NCBI RefSeq assembly: GCF_000423945.1
Contig: NZ_AUIY01000008.1
Location: 62,001 to 126,000, forward strand
Length of the DNA: 64,000 nt
Reading direction: 5' to 3'
From: Butyrivibrio sp. XPD2002
GTDB taxonomy: Bacteria > Bacillota > Clostridia > Lachnospirales > Lachnospiraceae
Part shown: one piece after another, positions 27,337 to 35,957 of the stretch
How the letters are laid out: each line of letters starts with the position of its first letter
Position numbering within the stretch: the stretch's first letter is position 1
Notes under the pieces: generated by a model
What the model was told of the DNA's origin: nothing
The model's database searches: none
What the model saw: only the letters and a program-made list of their open reading frames with translations
Program-made: the position numbers and the translations under genes

Positions 27337-30300
27337 TTAGCTAACTACGTTTAGAATTCCATTTGCAATCAATGTTGTATGTATATCGGTTTGCCCAACC
27401 TTTTTTCTGATTTCTTCAACTTTAAGCTCATAGTTTTCAGTAGCAGACTCCAGTTCACTAGTGTACATTCTCCTAATACTTTCACTACTGGTGTCCTGGA
27501 TTTTCTGCTCTAGCGATCTCTTTCTATTTCTGAAATTATTTGACAAACTTTCTATCTTAAATGTTGAAGCATTCTCGGCCTCTTTGATCTCAGAAGCTTT
27601 TTCATCAATCCATAACTTTACCTGTTTCTTTTCCAATGCATCCCAATCTGCCGGATCTATCTTAACTGCTGTTGCTCCGCTCTGAGATTCCTGAAGAATT
27701 TCCGGAAGTTCAGAAGCAATTACATCATCGTCACAAACAACAACCAGCTTGAAGTGCGGACTGATTCCAACATAGCTCCATGCATAAACAGAGAAATGAT
27801 AGTCCCCACAAGGCAAATCTTCTGTTGCATACTGTATTCGAATATATGCCTGTTCGTTAGATGCAAAATAGGCTGCCGCCTGTTTTGCCAAAGGATGCAT
27901 AGCAGTAATAAAGAAAGCATCCCTCTTTTTCTCTGCAGTTTCAGAATCAAACGTAATTGAATGTATAGGAGCTTTACCCTTCAGATATACATCCCATGCT
28001 TGTCGTACTGCATTTCTTCCACTTGGAAGTTTACGAAAATCATCGCGAAGTTCTGCTCTCGCAACCGCAGATAATCTAAGCTGCTTCACTTCACCTTCAC
28101 CAAGAATATAGCTTCCTTGTCCAAGTCTCCTATATAGATATTGTTCTATCAATATCTGAAGACTCTTCTGTGTTAACCAAGGATTCTCAGCATTATGAAT
28201 CTCCTGAGAAGTCATATATTCTGATAAATCAAATCCAAAGAACTCCTTCTCTTCTTCTTCAAGACGGTCTATTTCTTGTATTCTTCTGACTTCATTATCA
28301 GCCATCTGTTCTAGCTTTATTTTTCTTTCTTCATCTGTAAGAGATGCATCCAGAGCTATACGATCCAACTGTGTAGCAATATCACCTAATATTTCTTCAC
28401 ATTCGCCAATACTGCTTTCAAAAATTCCGATACGCATCAGACAACGGTAGTAGATGTCTGCATCTACTGTGCCGTTAGTAATCATATTGTAAATACCAAC
28501 GGTCTCACTTTGTTGTCCACGCCTATCAATACGGCCTATTCTCTGTTCTATTCTCATCGGGTTCCAAGGTAAATCATAATTGATCATCATGTCGCAAAAC
28601 TGATAATCAAGACCTTCAGAACCGACTTCAGTAAACAACAAAATATCGATGGCATCATTGTCAGCTTTGGGTAATTCAAAGCGTTCTCTTAGATTTTGTC
28701 TCATTGAATCCTTTACGCCACCATCAACTTGAGCTACTCTAAGACCAGCTTCTTCCAATTTTCTTCTCAAATACCCTAATGTAAAACGGAATGTGCTAAA
28801 AATAATTATCTTATTATTTTCCAGCTTTTGTTTTTCAGTAATTGCTTCCATCATCTGATCAAACTTTGGATCTTCTTCTGGAAGATTATCTGCCATGGTC
28901 AAAAGATTTTGAGCTAAAACCTCTAACGCACTAGCATCAGATCCTTCAAAAACAAATCCCGGAGAATCCATATCAGGATCATCTTCCAGCTGCTGGAATC
29001 TTCTACTAATAAGATCGCGAATATGCGGTGCTAATCCAAAGATACAACTTGCTGCCTGACGTTTAATAGTAGACATCATAAAAGGAATAGACCTTGCACT
29101 GCCATGGAGCTGTAATAAAGCATTAGATTCAAATCTTAGCAATTCATCATGAAGTTCCTGCTGTCTAGGCGTAAAATCCACAGCAAGCGTATATGGTCTT
29201 CTCATACAGAAATCTTGAATATCCTTCCTTCTCGTACGGTTGATCATAGAATTAAAGCTATGCAAGCTTTCAGCATCAGATATCAGTTTTACACGTTCTT
29301 CACGTGTAATCTTTTCTTGCTGCAAAGTTTTAATCATTTCTCCATATGTTGGATTTGCAGCAACAACATTTTCGCCCCACTGCGTTTCTAATACCCCTTT
29401 TAATGCTTCTGTTGCCTGTTTCTGCCAATTATTATCAGCTTTTCTCATAAAGCTTGCAGCTTCTGAAATATGAGCATTGGGCCTGGACATCATATTAAAA
29501 GTCTGCTTATCAATTACAATATCTGGGCGCAAAACATTTAAAAGTGTAAAAAGATCATCATCACTTGTCTGTAACGGAGTAGCCGTTAACATAACAACAG
29601 CATCTGCATTATCACAGAAGTATTTCACGCATTTATACTCAAATGCCTTTTCTTTCTCCATACTTCCGTTGCGGATATGATGAGCCTCATCAATGATAAC
29701 CAAGTCAAAATGCGGTGCTGGATCTAAGTCCTTGAGTCCAAAGCTATGCTTCTTCTTTGTCGTTTCTCCCTCATATGCTCTACTGTCCAAAATAGAATAT
29801 GGCATAATAGTCTTACTGAATCTGATAGGCCACTCTCCATCTCTATCGGTATCAGAAATAATCTGACGAAGCATTGGACCATCAACTGGTACAAACTCTT
29901 CATCAAATCGCTTCATTTCCATTTCCCACTTACGCTCCGTAACAAGCGGTTTTGGGCATATAATTAAAACATTTTCTAGCTCACTTCTAGCCTGAAGCTC
30001 TTTAATAATCAGACCTGCCTCTATAGTTTTACCTACACCAACACTGTCCGCTATAAGAATACGTGGTTCATCCGCATGAATCATTTTAAGTGCTGGTCTA
30101 AACTGATAAGGCACAAAATCAATTCTTGCTGAATTTAAGGAATAAAGCTCATTCCCTGATGGATTGTTAATTTGATATGCAGTGAGATAACTTCTGAACG
30201 TATTTATATCCACCCAGTTATAGGATGCTTTTTCAACGTACAAAGCAATCTGTCCGGAGTAAAAAGTCTTGAAGTTTCCATCTATAAAAACATCATACTT

Positions 30301-30927
30301 TTTGGTATCTCCTAAATCGGTGATTGACATAACTATGCCCTTAACATCAGGACTTCCAGTCAAATAAACAAGACTTTTTTCATTTATTTCATTTTCATCG
30401 ACAACCTCAGGTTCAATAGTAGCTTCAGAATTTTCTTTTATTTCCTGTGCAAAGGACGAAAAATCAACCGTCGAAGGAGATTTAACCTCTTCAATCATTC
30501 TGTCAACTTCATTCAATAACTCATCTTCACACTCTCTTTGTTCGAAGAAATCATGTAATGTAGCCAGATCAGCAAGAATAGCATCCTTTCCGGGAAGCAT
30601 AGCGCTAACATGCGCCCAGTTATTGCGAACACGCATCATATCACGAATGCATTCTCTCTCCCTGGTCGGAAGGAATGCAACGTTGCGCATCTCATACCAA
30701 GATTTGTCAGCAATGCGCAACAATGCAGCAAGATCAAACTGTCCAAGTTCTGTAAAGCCACGTTCTCTAGCCATCTCTGCCTGATTATAGCTAAGTTTTG
30801 CAATAACACAATCATCCCACCATGCATCCGATGTTTTGGGAAGTTGCTCTCCTAACCATTTCGCAAGAATATTGGCAGATGTATGTAAAAATGTGTTCAT
30901 CCTGCTTACAATCTGGTCATTATCCAT
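27337..30927 (-). CDS. SNF2/RapA-type helicase with N-terminal Swt1-like HEPN domain
   Basis: Residues 1-130 look like a Swt1-type HEPN domain: FDLAALLRIADKSWYEM followed by RVRNNWAH, in which R101 and H106 form the RX4H motif found in HEPN RNases. An acidic linker and a small barrel-like region follow. The SNF2 engine has Walker A DSVGVGKT (about 294-301), DLVIIDEAHHIRNG, LTATPLQT, then the second lobe with IIIFSTFRFTLGYL, TEVGSEGLDYQ and RIGRIDRRGQ. The C-terminal 400 residues are helical and charged. ATG 30927, with GGAGGC upstream, is preferred over TTG 30945. The HEPN part may cut RNA or only mediate assembly. Confidence 0.87.
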   Translation of the reverse strand: MDNDQIVSRMNTFLHTSANILAKWLGEQLPKTSDAWWDDCVIAKLSYNQAEMARERGFTELGQFDLAALLRIADKSWYEMRNVAFLPTRERECIRDMMRVRNNWAHVSAMLPGKDAILADLATLHDFFEQRECEDELLNEVDRMIEEVKSPSTVDFSSFAQEIKENSEATIEPEVVDENEINEKSLVYLTGSPDVKGIVMSITDLGDTKKYDVFIDGNFKTFYSGQIALYVEKASYNWVDINTFRSYLTAYQINNPSGNELYSLNSARIDFVPYQFRPALKMIHADEPRILIADSVGVGKTIEAGLIIKELQARSELENVLIICPKPLVTERKWEMEMKRFDEEFVPVDGPMLRQIISDTDRDGEWPIRFSKTIMPYSILDSRAYEGETTKKKHSFGLKDLDPAPHFDLVIIDEAHHIRNGSMEKEKAFEYKCVKYFCDNADAVVMLTATPLQTSDDDLFTLLNVLRPDIVIDKQTFNMMSRPNAHISEAASFMRKADNNWQKQATEALKGVLETQWGENVVAANPTYGEMIKTLQQEKITREERVKLISDAESLHSFNSMINRTRRKDIQDFCMRRPYTLAVDFTPRQQELHDELLRFESNALLQLHGSARSIPFMMSTIKRQAASCIFGLAPHIRDLISRRFQQLEDDPDMDSPGFVFEGSDASALEVLAQNLLTMADNLPEEDPKFDQMMEAITEKQKLENNKIIIFSTFRFTLGYLRRKLEEAGLRVAQVDGGVKDSMRQNLRERFELPKADNDAIDILLFTEVGSEGLDYQFCDMMINYDLPWNPMRIEQRIGRIDRRGQQSETVGIYNMITNGTVDADIYYRCLMRIGIFESSIGECEEILGDIATQLDRIALDASLTDEERKIKLEQMADNEVRRIQEIDRLEEEEKEFFGFDLSEYMTSQEIHNAENPWLTQKSLQILIEQYLYRRLGQGSYILGEGEVKQLRLSAVARAELRDDFRKLPSGRNAVRQAWDVYLKGKAPIHSITFDSETAEKKRDAFFITAMHPLAKQAAAYFASNEQAYIRIQYATEDLPCGDYHFSVYAWSYVGISPHFKLVVVCDDDVIASELPEILQESQSGATAVKIDPADWDALEKKQVKLWIDEKASEIKEAENASTFKIESLSNNFRNRKRSLEQKIQDTSSESIRRMYTSELESATENYELKVEEIRKKVGQTDIHTTLIANGILNVVS

Positions 30928-30950
30928 CTTGAAGCCTCCAATCAAATCAT

Positions 30951-33851
30951 TTAATCCATAAAGAATCCATCTGTTTCAAAAATATGATCGAGCTCATCAT
31001 TTGTCATGGCATGGGATACTTTATCACGCACCAAACTCTGCGCCATATCAAGTCGCTTAAATCTATTATGTCCTACCGCATCCTTGGCCATTCGTATCAA
31101 CTGAATACGTCCCACTCCTGGATTCTGCCTAGCATATTCTGCAAATCCCCTAGCCTTTCCAAGGTTATCAATTCTAGTTGGATCGTGTGGTTCCAATATA
31201 TCTATAATATATTCACCATCACTGTCCTTACGAATAACTATAAAATCCGGGAAAGCTGGCTTCTGCTCATTTCCCATTTCATATGGAATGCACAGTGACC
31301 ATGGCTTTCTTGGAGGATTTCTAAACCAACATACATAATCATTTTGCTTCTGCTCTTCGAGCAACACGCCTTCTTCCCAGTTGTTTAGATTAATACGTGC
31401 TTTTCCTTGATCATTCACAAACAGATGGTCTTCATAGTCTTTTCCATTTATTTCCCTAGGAATACTGATGGTTTCTGGGAGACGGAAATTGTGCTTACTA
31501 ACAATATCTCCATTAGACACAATGGAATCATATTGCTTGATAAACTTTTCATCTAAACCTACTATCTTACGACGATAATTATCATTCAAACTATGAAATG
31601 TCTTCTCTGCATAAGATAGAAGTCTTTCATAACAATCATCATTTGCTGCAAATAAAATAACATCAATCTTATAAGAATTTGGATCATTCTCATCAAAATA
31701 ATACTGTCCGTACTTATTTCCAACGCCTTCATTTCCAAGTTTTGTCTCAGCACGACGAAACTGTCGATCAATGTCTACATCCGTGGTTGACATGAATTGA
31801 TGAACAATGTTGTCATCAACACTTTCACCAAAAACATCAAATACCTGCGACTTCATCTGAAACTCCATGACTTTTTTAGATAAATCGTCATATTTGCCAT
31901 CTCTTTTCAATTCACCAACATATTCGCGGATCATCTTTATGATTTCTTCCAAAACATCATCTGTAGCATCCTGGTACTTTCCAGACTGCCTGAGAAGGCG
32001 CGCTAAGCTGTATAACGAATTCAGATAGTTACTGATTCTTACGTTTCTGACATCATAAGACAATAGACCAGAATCATTGATAGCTTTCACTACTCCTTCT
32101 CTATCCAATGGATCTATGAACGTTTCCTGTACATATTCCTGTTCTCTTTGTGATGAATTACTTGCCTGTACTGGAGCACCTCCATTGTTCGCTGACGTTG
32201 TACTGTCATCTTTTTCGGTTGTCGTTTGATTCCGGGTTACTGCTGAAGGATTCGCAATTGTACTTTGTGCGTCTTCGCTCCCATAAGATGCAGGCATCTC
32301 GCGGACGCCAGAAACAGTTTCCGTTTGTCCACTATTACCGTATGAAACAGCTCCTCCATCATGTGATTCCATTGGCTGAGTTCCGCCCTGCTGATCAAAT
32401 AAGGACATCTGCCCTGGATAAGCCGTTGAATAGCGAGCACCTCCGTCATTAGATGTGCTTCTCGGCCTAACGGATAACGTATCCATAACTTTCGTATCTA
32501 ATGATTCGCCATAGATATCAGCAGGAATATCACCGCCCTCCGCATTCTGTAATTCCTCCACAACTTCCTTTACCGTATCAGAATTAAAGTATGGCAGATA
32601 AAGATGCACATCATTCAGTGTTTCATCGACCTGAATATGCATCTGCATAGGAGTACGGATCATACGTCCCAAAAGCTGTGCAATATATGTTGCATCTGTT
32701 GCATGGCGGAATGACATCATCGTCTCCGCTCTAGGACAATCCCATCCTGTTGATAAACTTTCCTTAAAGAAGACCACTCTAATTCTCTTATCTTCTGCAA
32801 TTGCTGACGGAGCTACATATGGCACATTCAATCCATTAATCTGAATTACATTATTAGCATCACCAAATGTATGAACCACTTCTCCTTCTTGGAAGCGTAT
32901 ACCAATTCTTTCTTCAATCTTCTGAATGCAATCATCTAGATCAGTTGCAGAAATTGATGAAGAAGTTGCATTCTGTACCTGAATAACCAAGACCGGATTT
33001 ACATAAGCATAATGCTGTTCATAGCAATACTGATACCAGTGATCCCACTTATCCTTCCATTCATCAGCTGCTGCCTGTAGAACTGCCATATCTTTGTTTC
33101 CGGCGTTGTCCTCAGGATAAGAAATGACAATACGATCTTTCAACAGCCCTGATGCTCTGACCTCATCTGTTGTAACAACTACAAACTGCGTATCAGAGGC
33201 AATTCCCTGTACTAGAGTATTAAATCTCGCAGATGTCGCAGACATGCCTATGACCACAGGCATTGCTTCGATGCCATCCTCTGGACTTCCTTTGAGGAAC
33301 TTCTGCATTATTGTTGTTGCACGTCCTGCTTCACGGCCCTGCATTCCACGATGGGCTTCATCTATAATAAAATACAGATGATCGCTTTTTTCACGTGCTG
33401 TGTTTGCTAAAGTCTCCCATATAGTATACTGACGACTATCCGTGTGCTTTGTCAGATTGGAACTCTTTCCAAGTTTCTGCGTATTAAGGAAATAAATATG
33501 ACCATCATCAAACATTTCCTGGTCAAAAGAATCATCCTGAACTGTAACACACTGCCCCAAACGGATTTTGTCAGCCTTTAAATCTATTTTATCTTTCGAC
33601 TGCTCGTTCAACTGTGGTGAATCCGAAAGCCACACAATAATAGCCTCCGGTTGTTCTGGATATACCTCATCTCCAAAAAGAATATTTTCTATCAGCGCTG
33701 CCATAATAATTGTTTTTCCCGCACCAGTGGGAGCTGTAAAGGAAACAACCTGCTTTGAATGTGTGCGTTCATAACGATACACTGCTTCTGCTGATTTTAA
33801 TCTAAGTTCACTTAATGCTCTTTTCTGAAACGGAAATAATTCTGCTTTCAT
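30951..33851 (-). CDS. Type III restriction Res-like helicase/nuclease
   Basis: This 966-residue protein has a superfamily 2 helicase core: TAPTGAGKT, FIIDEAHRGMQ, VIGMSATSARF, ESLSTGWDCPRAETM and AQLLGRMIRTP, the set typical of type III restriction Res subunits. A low-complexity Gly/Ser/Gln stretch (about residues 465-560) links it to a C-terminal domain. The nuclease-like motif is FPDFIVIR (D869) followed by IIDILEPH (E887, H889), so the usual Lys of E-x-K is His here; K899 may substitute. GGGAGG precedes the ATG. It lies three bases after a methyltransferase gene, as in type III restriction-modification operons. Confidence 0.9.
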   Translation of the reverse strand: MKAELFPFQKRALSELRLKSAEAVYRYERTHSKQVVSFTAPTGAGKTIIMAALIENILFGDEVYPEQPEAIIVWLSDSPQLNEQSKDKIDLKADKIRLGQCVTVQDDSFDQEMFDDGHIYFLNTQKLGKSSNLTKHTDSRQYTIWETLANTAREKSDHLYFIIDEAHRGMQGREAGRATTIMQKFLKGSPEDGIEAMPVVIGMSATSARFNTLVQGIASDTQFVVVTTDEVRASGLLKDRIVISYPEDNAGNKDMAVLQAAADEWKDKWDHWYQYCYEQHYAYVNPVLVIQVQNATSSSISATDLDDCIQKIEERIGIRFQEGEVVHTFGDANNVIQINGLNVPYVAPSAIAEDKRIRVVFFKESLSTGWDCPRAETMMSFRHATDATYIAQLLGRMIRTPMQMHIQVDETLNDVHLYLPYFNSDTVKEVVEELQNAEGGDIPADIYGESLDTKVMDTLSVRPRSTSNDGGARYSTAYPGQMSLFDQQGGTQPMESHDGGAVSYGNSGQTETVSGVREMPASYGSEDAQSTIANPSAVTRNQTTTEKDDSTTSANNGGAPVQASNSSQREQEYVQETFIDPLDREGVVKAINDSGLLSYDVRNVRISNYLNSLYSLARLLRQSGKYQDATDDVLEEIIKMIREYVGELKRDGKYDDLSKKVMEFQMKSQVFDVFGESVDDNIVHQFMSTTDVDIDRQFRRAETKLGNEGVGNKYGQYYFDENDPNSYKIDVILFAANDDCYERLLSYAEKTFHSLNDNYRRKIVGLDEKFIKQYDSIVSNGDIVSKHNFRLPETISIPREINGKDYEDHLFVNDQGKARINLNNWEEGVLLEEQKQNDYVCWFRNPPRKPWSLCIPYEMGNEQKPAFPDFIVIRKDSDGEYIIDILEPHDPTRIDNLGKARGFAEYARQNPGVGRIQLIRMAKDAVGHNRFKRLDMAQSLVRDKVSHAMTNDELDHIFETDGFFMD

Positions 33852-33854
33852 AGC

Positions 33855-35954
33855 TTACCTCCCTGTGTTTATTCTGAAATTATCAAGATAATCTCTATAA
33901 AGCTGAAATGTGTTTCTGTTCTCGTATCCAGCGATCATTTCACGATATCCTGCCTCAGAATCAGTAACAATATATATTGTTTGAATTTCCGGATAACCTT
34001 TTATTTTTTCATCAAATTCCAGATAATGCTTATCATCAACTAAAATTGCAAATCTATTTTCAGGAAGTATAATCATGGATTTCTTTCCATCCTGTAATTG
34101 AGGGCACCTACCATGAGCACCTGCTTTCAGCCACAGAATTGGAATCATCTTTTCTAGTTGACGTCCTAAAGCTATAGAGGTCTTATCCAAAAATCCCAAC
34201 TTAAAAAATGCTACATTTGACTTAAAGCCATCCGCCATAGGTTTATCACCGACCAAATAATTACCTTTCAAAGCTTTCCCCTTAATGTCAATTCCTTTTA
34301 TTGAACATTTGGTTCTTGGCCAAGTTACATATTGGGCGATTCCTAATTTTTCCCACTCATCGTCTCCCGGTACATATCCTTGTTTTAAAAGATTTTTCGC
34401 TTCATCTTCTGAAACCTCATTATTGGTAACCATAATACATCGCCGATGTCCGCCGTCCTCGGAATTAATCAAATTAATCGCATGCAAAGTTGTACCAGAT
34501 CCTGCAAAAAAATCCACAATTAATGCGTTAGGTTTATTAGCCACAAAGAATCTAATTGTGTCATACTCTGAATAGACCGACTTAGGATATGAAAAGCGTT
34601 TTCCAATAATTGAAGAAAGCAAAACAGATCCATAAAGGCTTGCATCATGTGATTTTCGATTCCATACTGATTTTGCAGAATTGAGTTTATCCTCTTTTCT
34701 CTCTAGAATAACTGCACCTTTTTCATCCTTTCCAATTATTTCAACACTTCCTTCTGAGATTTCATTCAAAATTCCCTGATTTAAATAATTAATAGACCAC
34801 TGTCCCAGTTTGTTTTTCCGGCCCAATTTTGCTGTTCCATCCTCTATCGCTTTAACAAATTTGGGTCTACTCAATTGCCAGCACCCCTCCACATTATTAG
34901 CATGCATGGGCCATATCGCAACACAGCCAGCTGGAGTGGTAATGTTATCTCTACTATTTCCTTTCCCAGGCGGATAACCTACTGATTCTATAACTTCCTT
35001 CTCTTCATTCACAAATATTGGATAAAAACAGTTCTCTGAATGTTCACGATGAGAATTACTTCCTCTTCTTAGCATTCTTGCCCATGGAATAGCGTCACCT
35101 GCGTTTTGTGCATAGTTCCCCGTCATTTCGAAGTCTAACATGCTATCATTCGTTAATGCAGGCTTAGAATCTCCTAATTGAATAAAGAAAATGTACTCTT
35201 CTACTCTTGAAAACTGGTTTATTCTTGAAACACCTTTTGCATTTATTACATCTGTAATCATTTGAATGTTCGCTTCTGGAAACAGTTCCTCCAACAAGCA
35301 TCCAAGATGCAGATACTCTTTTTCATCAATTGTTATGATTAGTACAGAGTCCTTGGGATTCAAAAGCTTTTTCGCTAAACGCAACCTCTTCTGTATCATT
35401 GATAGCCATTTACTATGACGATATGAATCAGCTCCGTCAACGTAATCATTGTTATACTTCCAATCTCTTGCACCAGTATTGTAAGGAGGATCTATATAAA
35501 TGCAATCCACTTTACCAGCATATAGGTATTCTAAAAGCTGTAGTGCATGGTAATTATCTGCTTCTATCAAAGAATGCCACAGATCACTTTCATCGCTATT
35601 GCAAATAGAATCAATCGGCTTAAGATAAGGATAGATAGGTTCTCCAAATTCGGCCACACAGACTAATTCTTCAACCGGAATTTCATCCATAACTTCTGTT
35701 ACCTTGTGATAGCATGTAGCAATACCATCTTTGATAGAGCTCACTTCATACATCTCGCTTACAGCGCCTGCTTTCTTAGCAACTACAGCCCCCTTCTTGA
35801 CCGGAATGTCATAAAGAGGCGTACATTCTGGCAAATGCCCTTCAAACACCAGCCCAAATTTCTTTGTTTTAGACAACCTATTTATCTCCTGCTCCAGTCT
35901 AGCTCTCAAAGCTTCATCTTGTACTTGTGCCAACAAGTCATGAATTGCAGCCAT
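33855..35954 (-). CDS. Site-specific DNA methyltransferase (type III Mod-like), copy 1
   Basis: This is a 699-residue amino-methyltransferase of the beta class: the catalytic motif DPPYNTG at 155-161 comes before the S-adenosylmethionine motif DFFAGSGTTLHA (about 480), with the target-recognition region between them. Such enzymes methylate adenine or cytosine amino groups. The N-terminal 150 residues closely match copy 2 upstream (MAAIHDLLAQVQDEALRARL is shared), while the middle differs strongly. AGGAG is well placed before the ATG. It is transcribed between its paralogue and the Res gene with three-base gaps, so it should modify sites tied to the restriction activity. Confidence 0.93.
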   Translation of the reverse strand: MAAIHDLLAQVQDEALRARLEQEINRLSKTKKFGLVFEGHLPECTPLYDIPVKKGAVVAKKAGAVSEMYEVSSIKDGIATCYHKVTEVMDEIPVEELVCVAEFGEPIYPYLKPIDSICNSDESDLWHSLIEADNYHALQLLEYLYAGKVDCIYIDPPYNTGARDWKYNNDYVDGADSYRHSKWLSMIQKRLRLAKKLLNPKDSVLIITIDEKEYLHLGCLLEELFPEANIQMITDVINAKGVSRINQFSRVEEYIFFIQLGDSKPALTNDSMLDFEMTGNYAQNAGDAIPWARMLRRGSNSHREHSENCFYPIFVNEEKEVIESVGYPPGKGNSRDNITTPAGCVAIWPMHANNVEGCWQLSRPKFVKAIEDGTAKLGRKNKLGQWSINYLNQGILNEISEGSVEIIGKDEKGAVILERKEDKLNSAKSVWNRKSHDASLYGSVLLSSIIGKRFSYPKSVYSEYDTIRFFVANKPNALIVDFFAGSGTTLHAINLINSEDGGHRRCIMVTNNEVSEDEAKNLLKQGYVPGDDEWEKLGIAQYVTWPRTKCSIKGIDIKGKALKGNYLVGDKPMADGFKSNVAFFKLGFLDKTSIALGRQLEKMIPILWLKAGAHGRCPQLQDGKKSMIILPENRFAILVDDKHYLEFDEKIKGYPEIQTIYIVTDSEAGYREMIAGYENRNTFQLYRDYLDNFRINTGR

Positions 35955-35957
35955 ATA

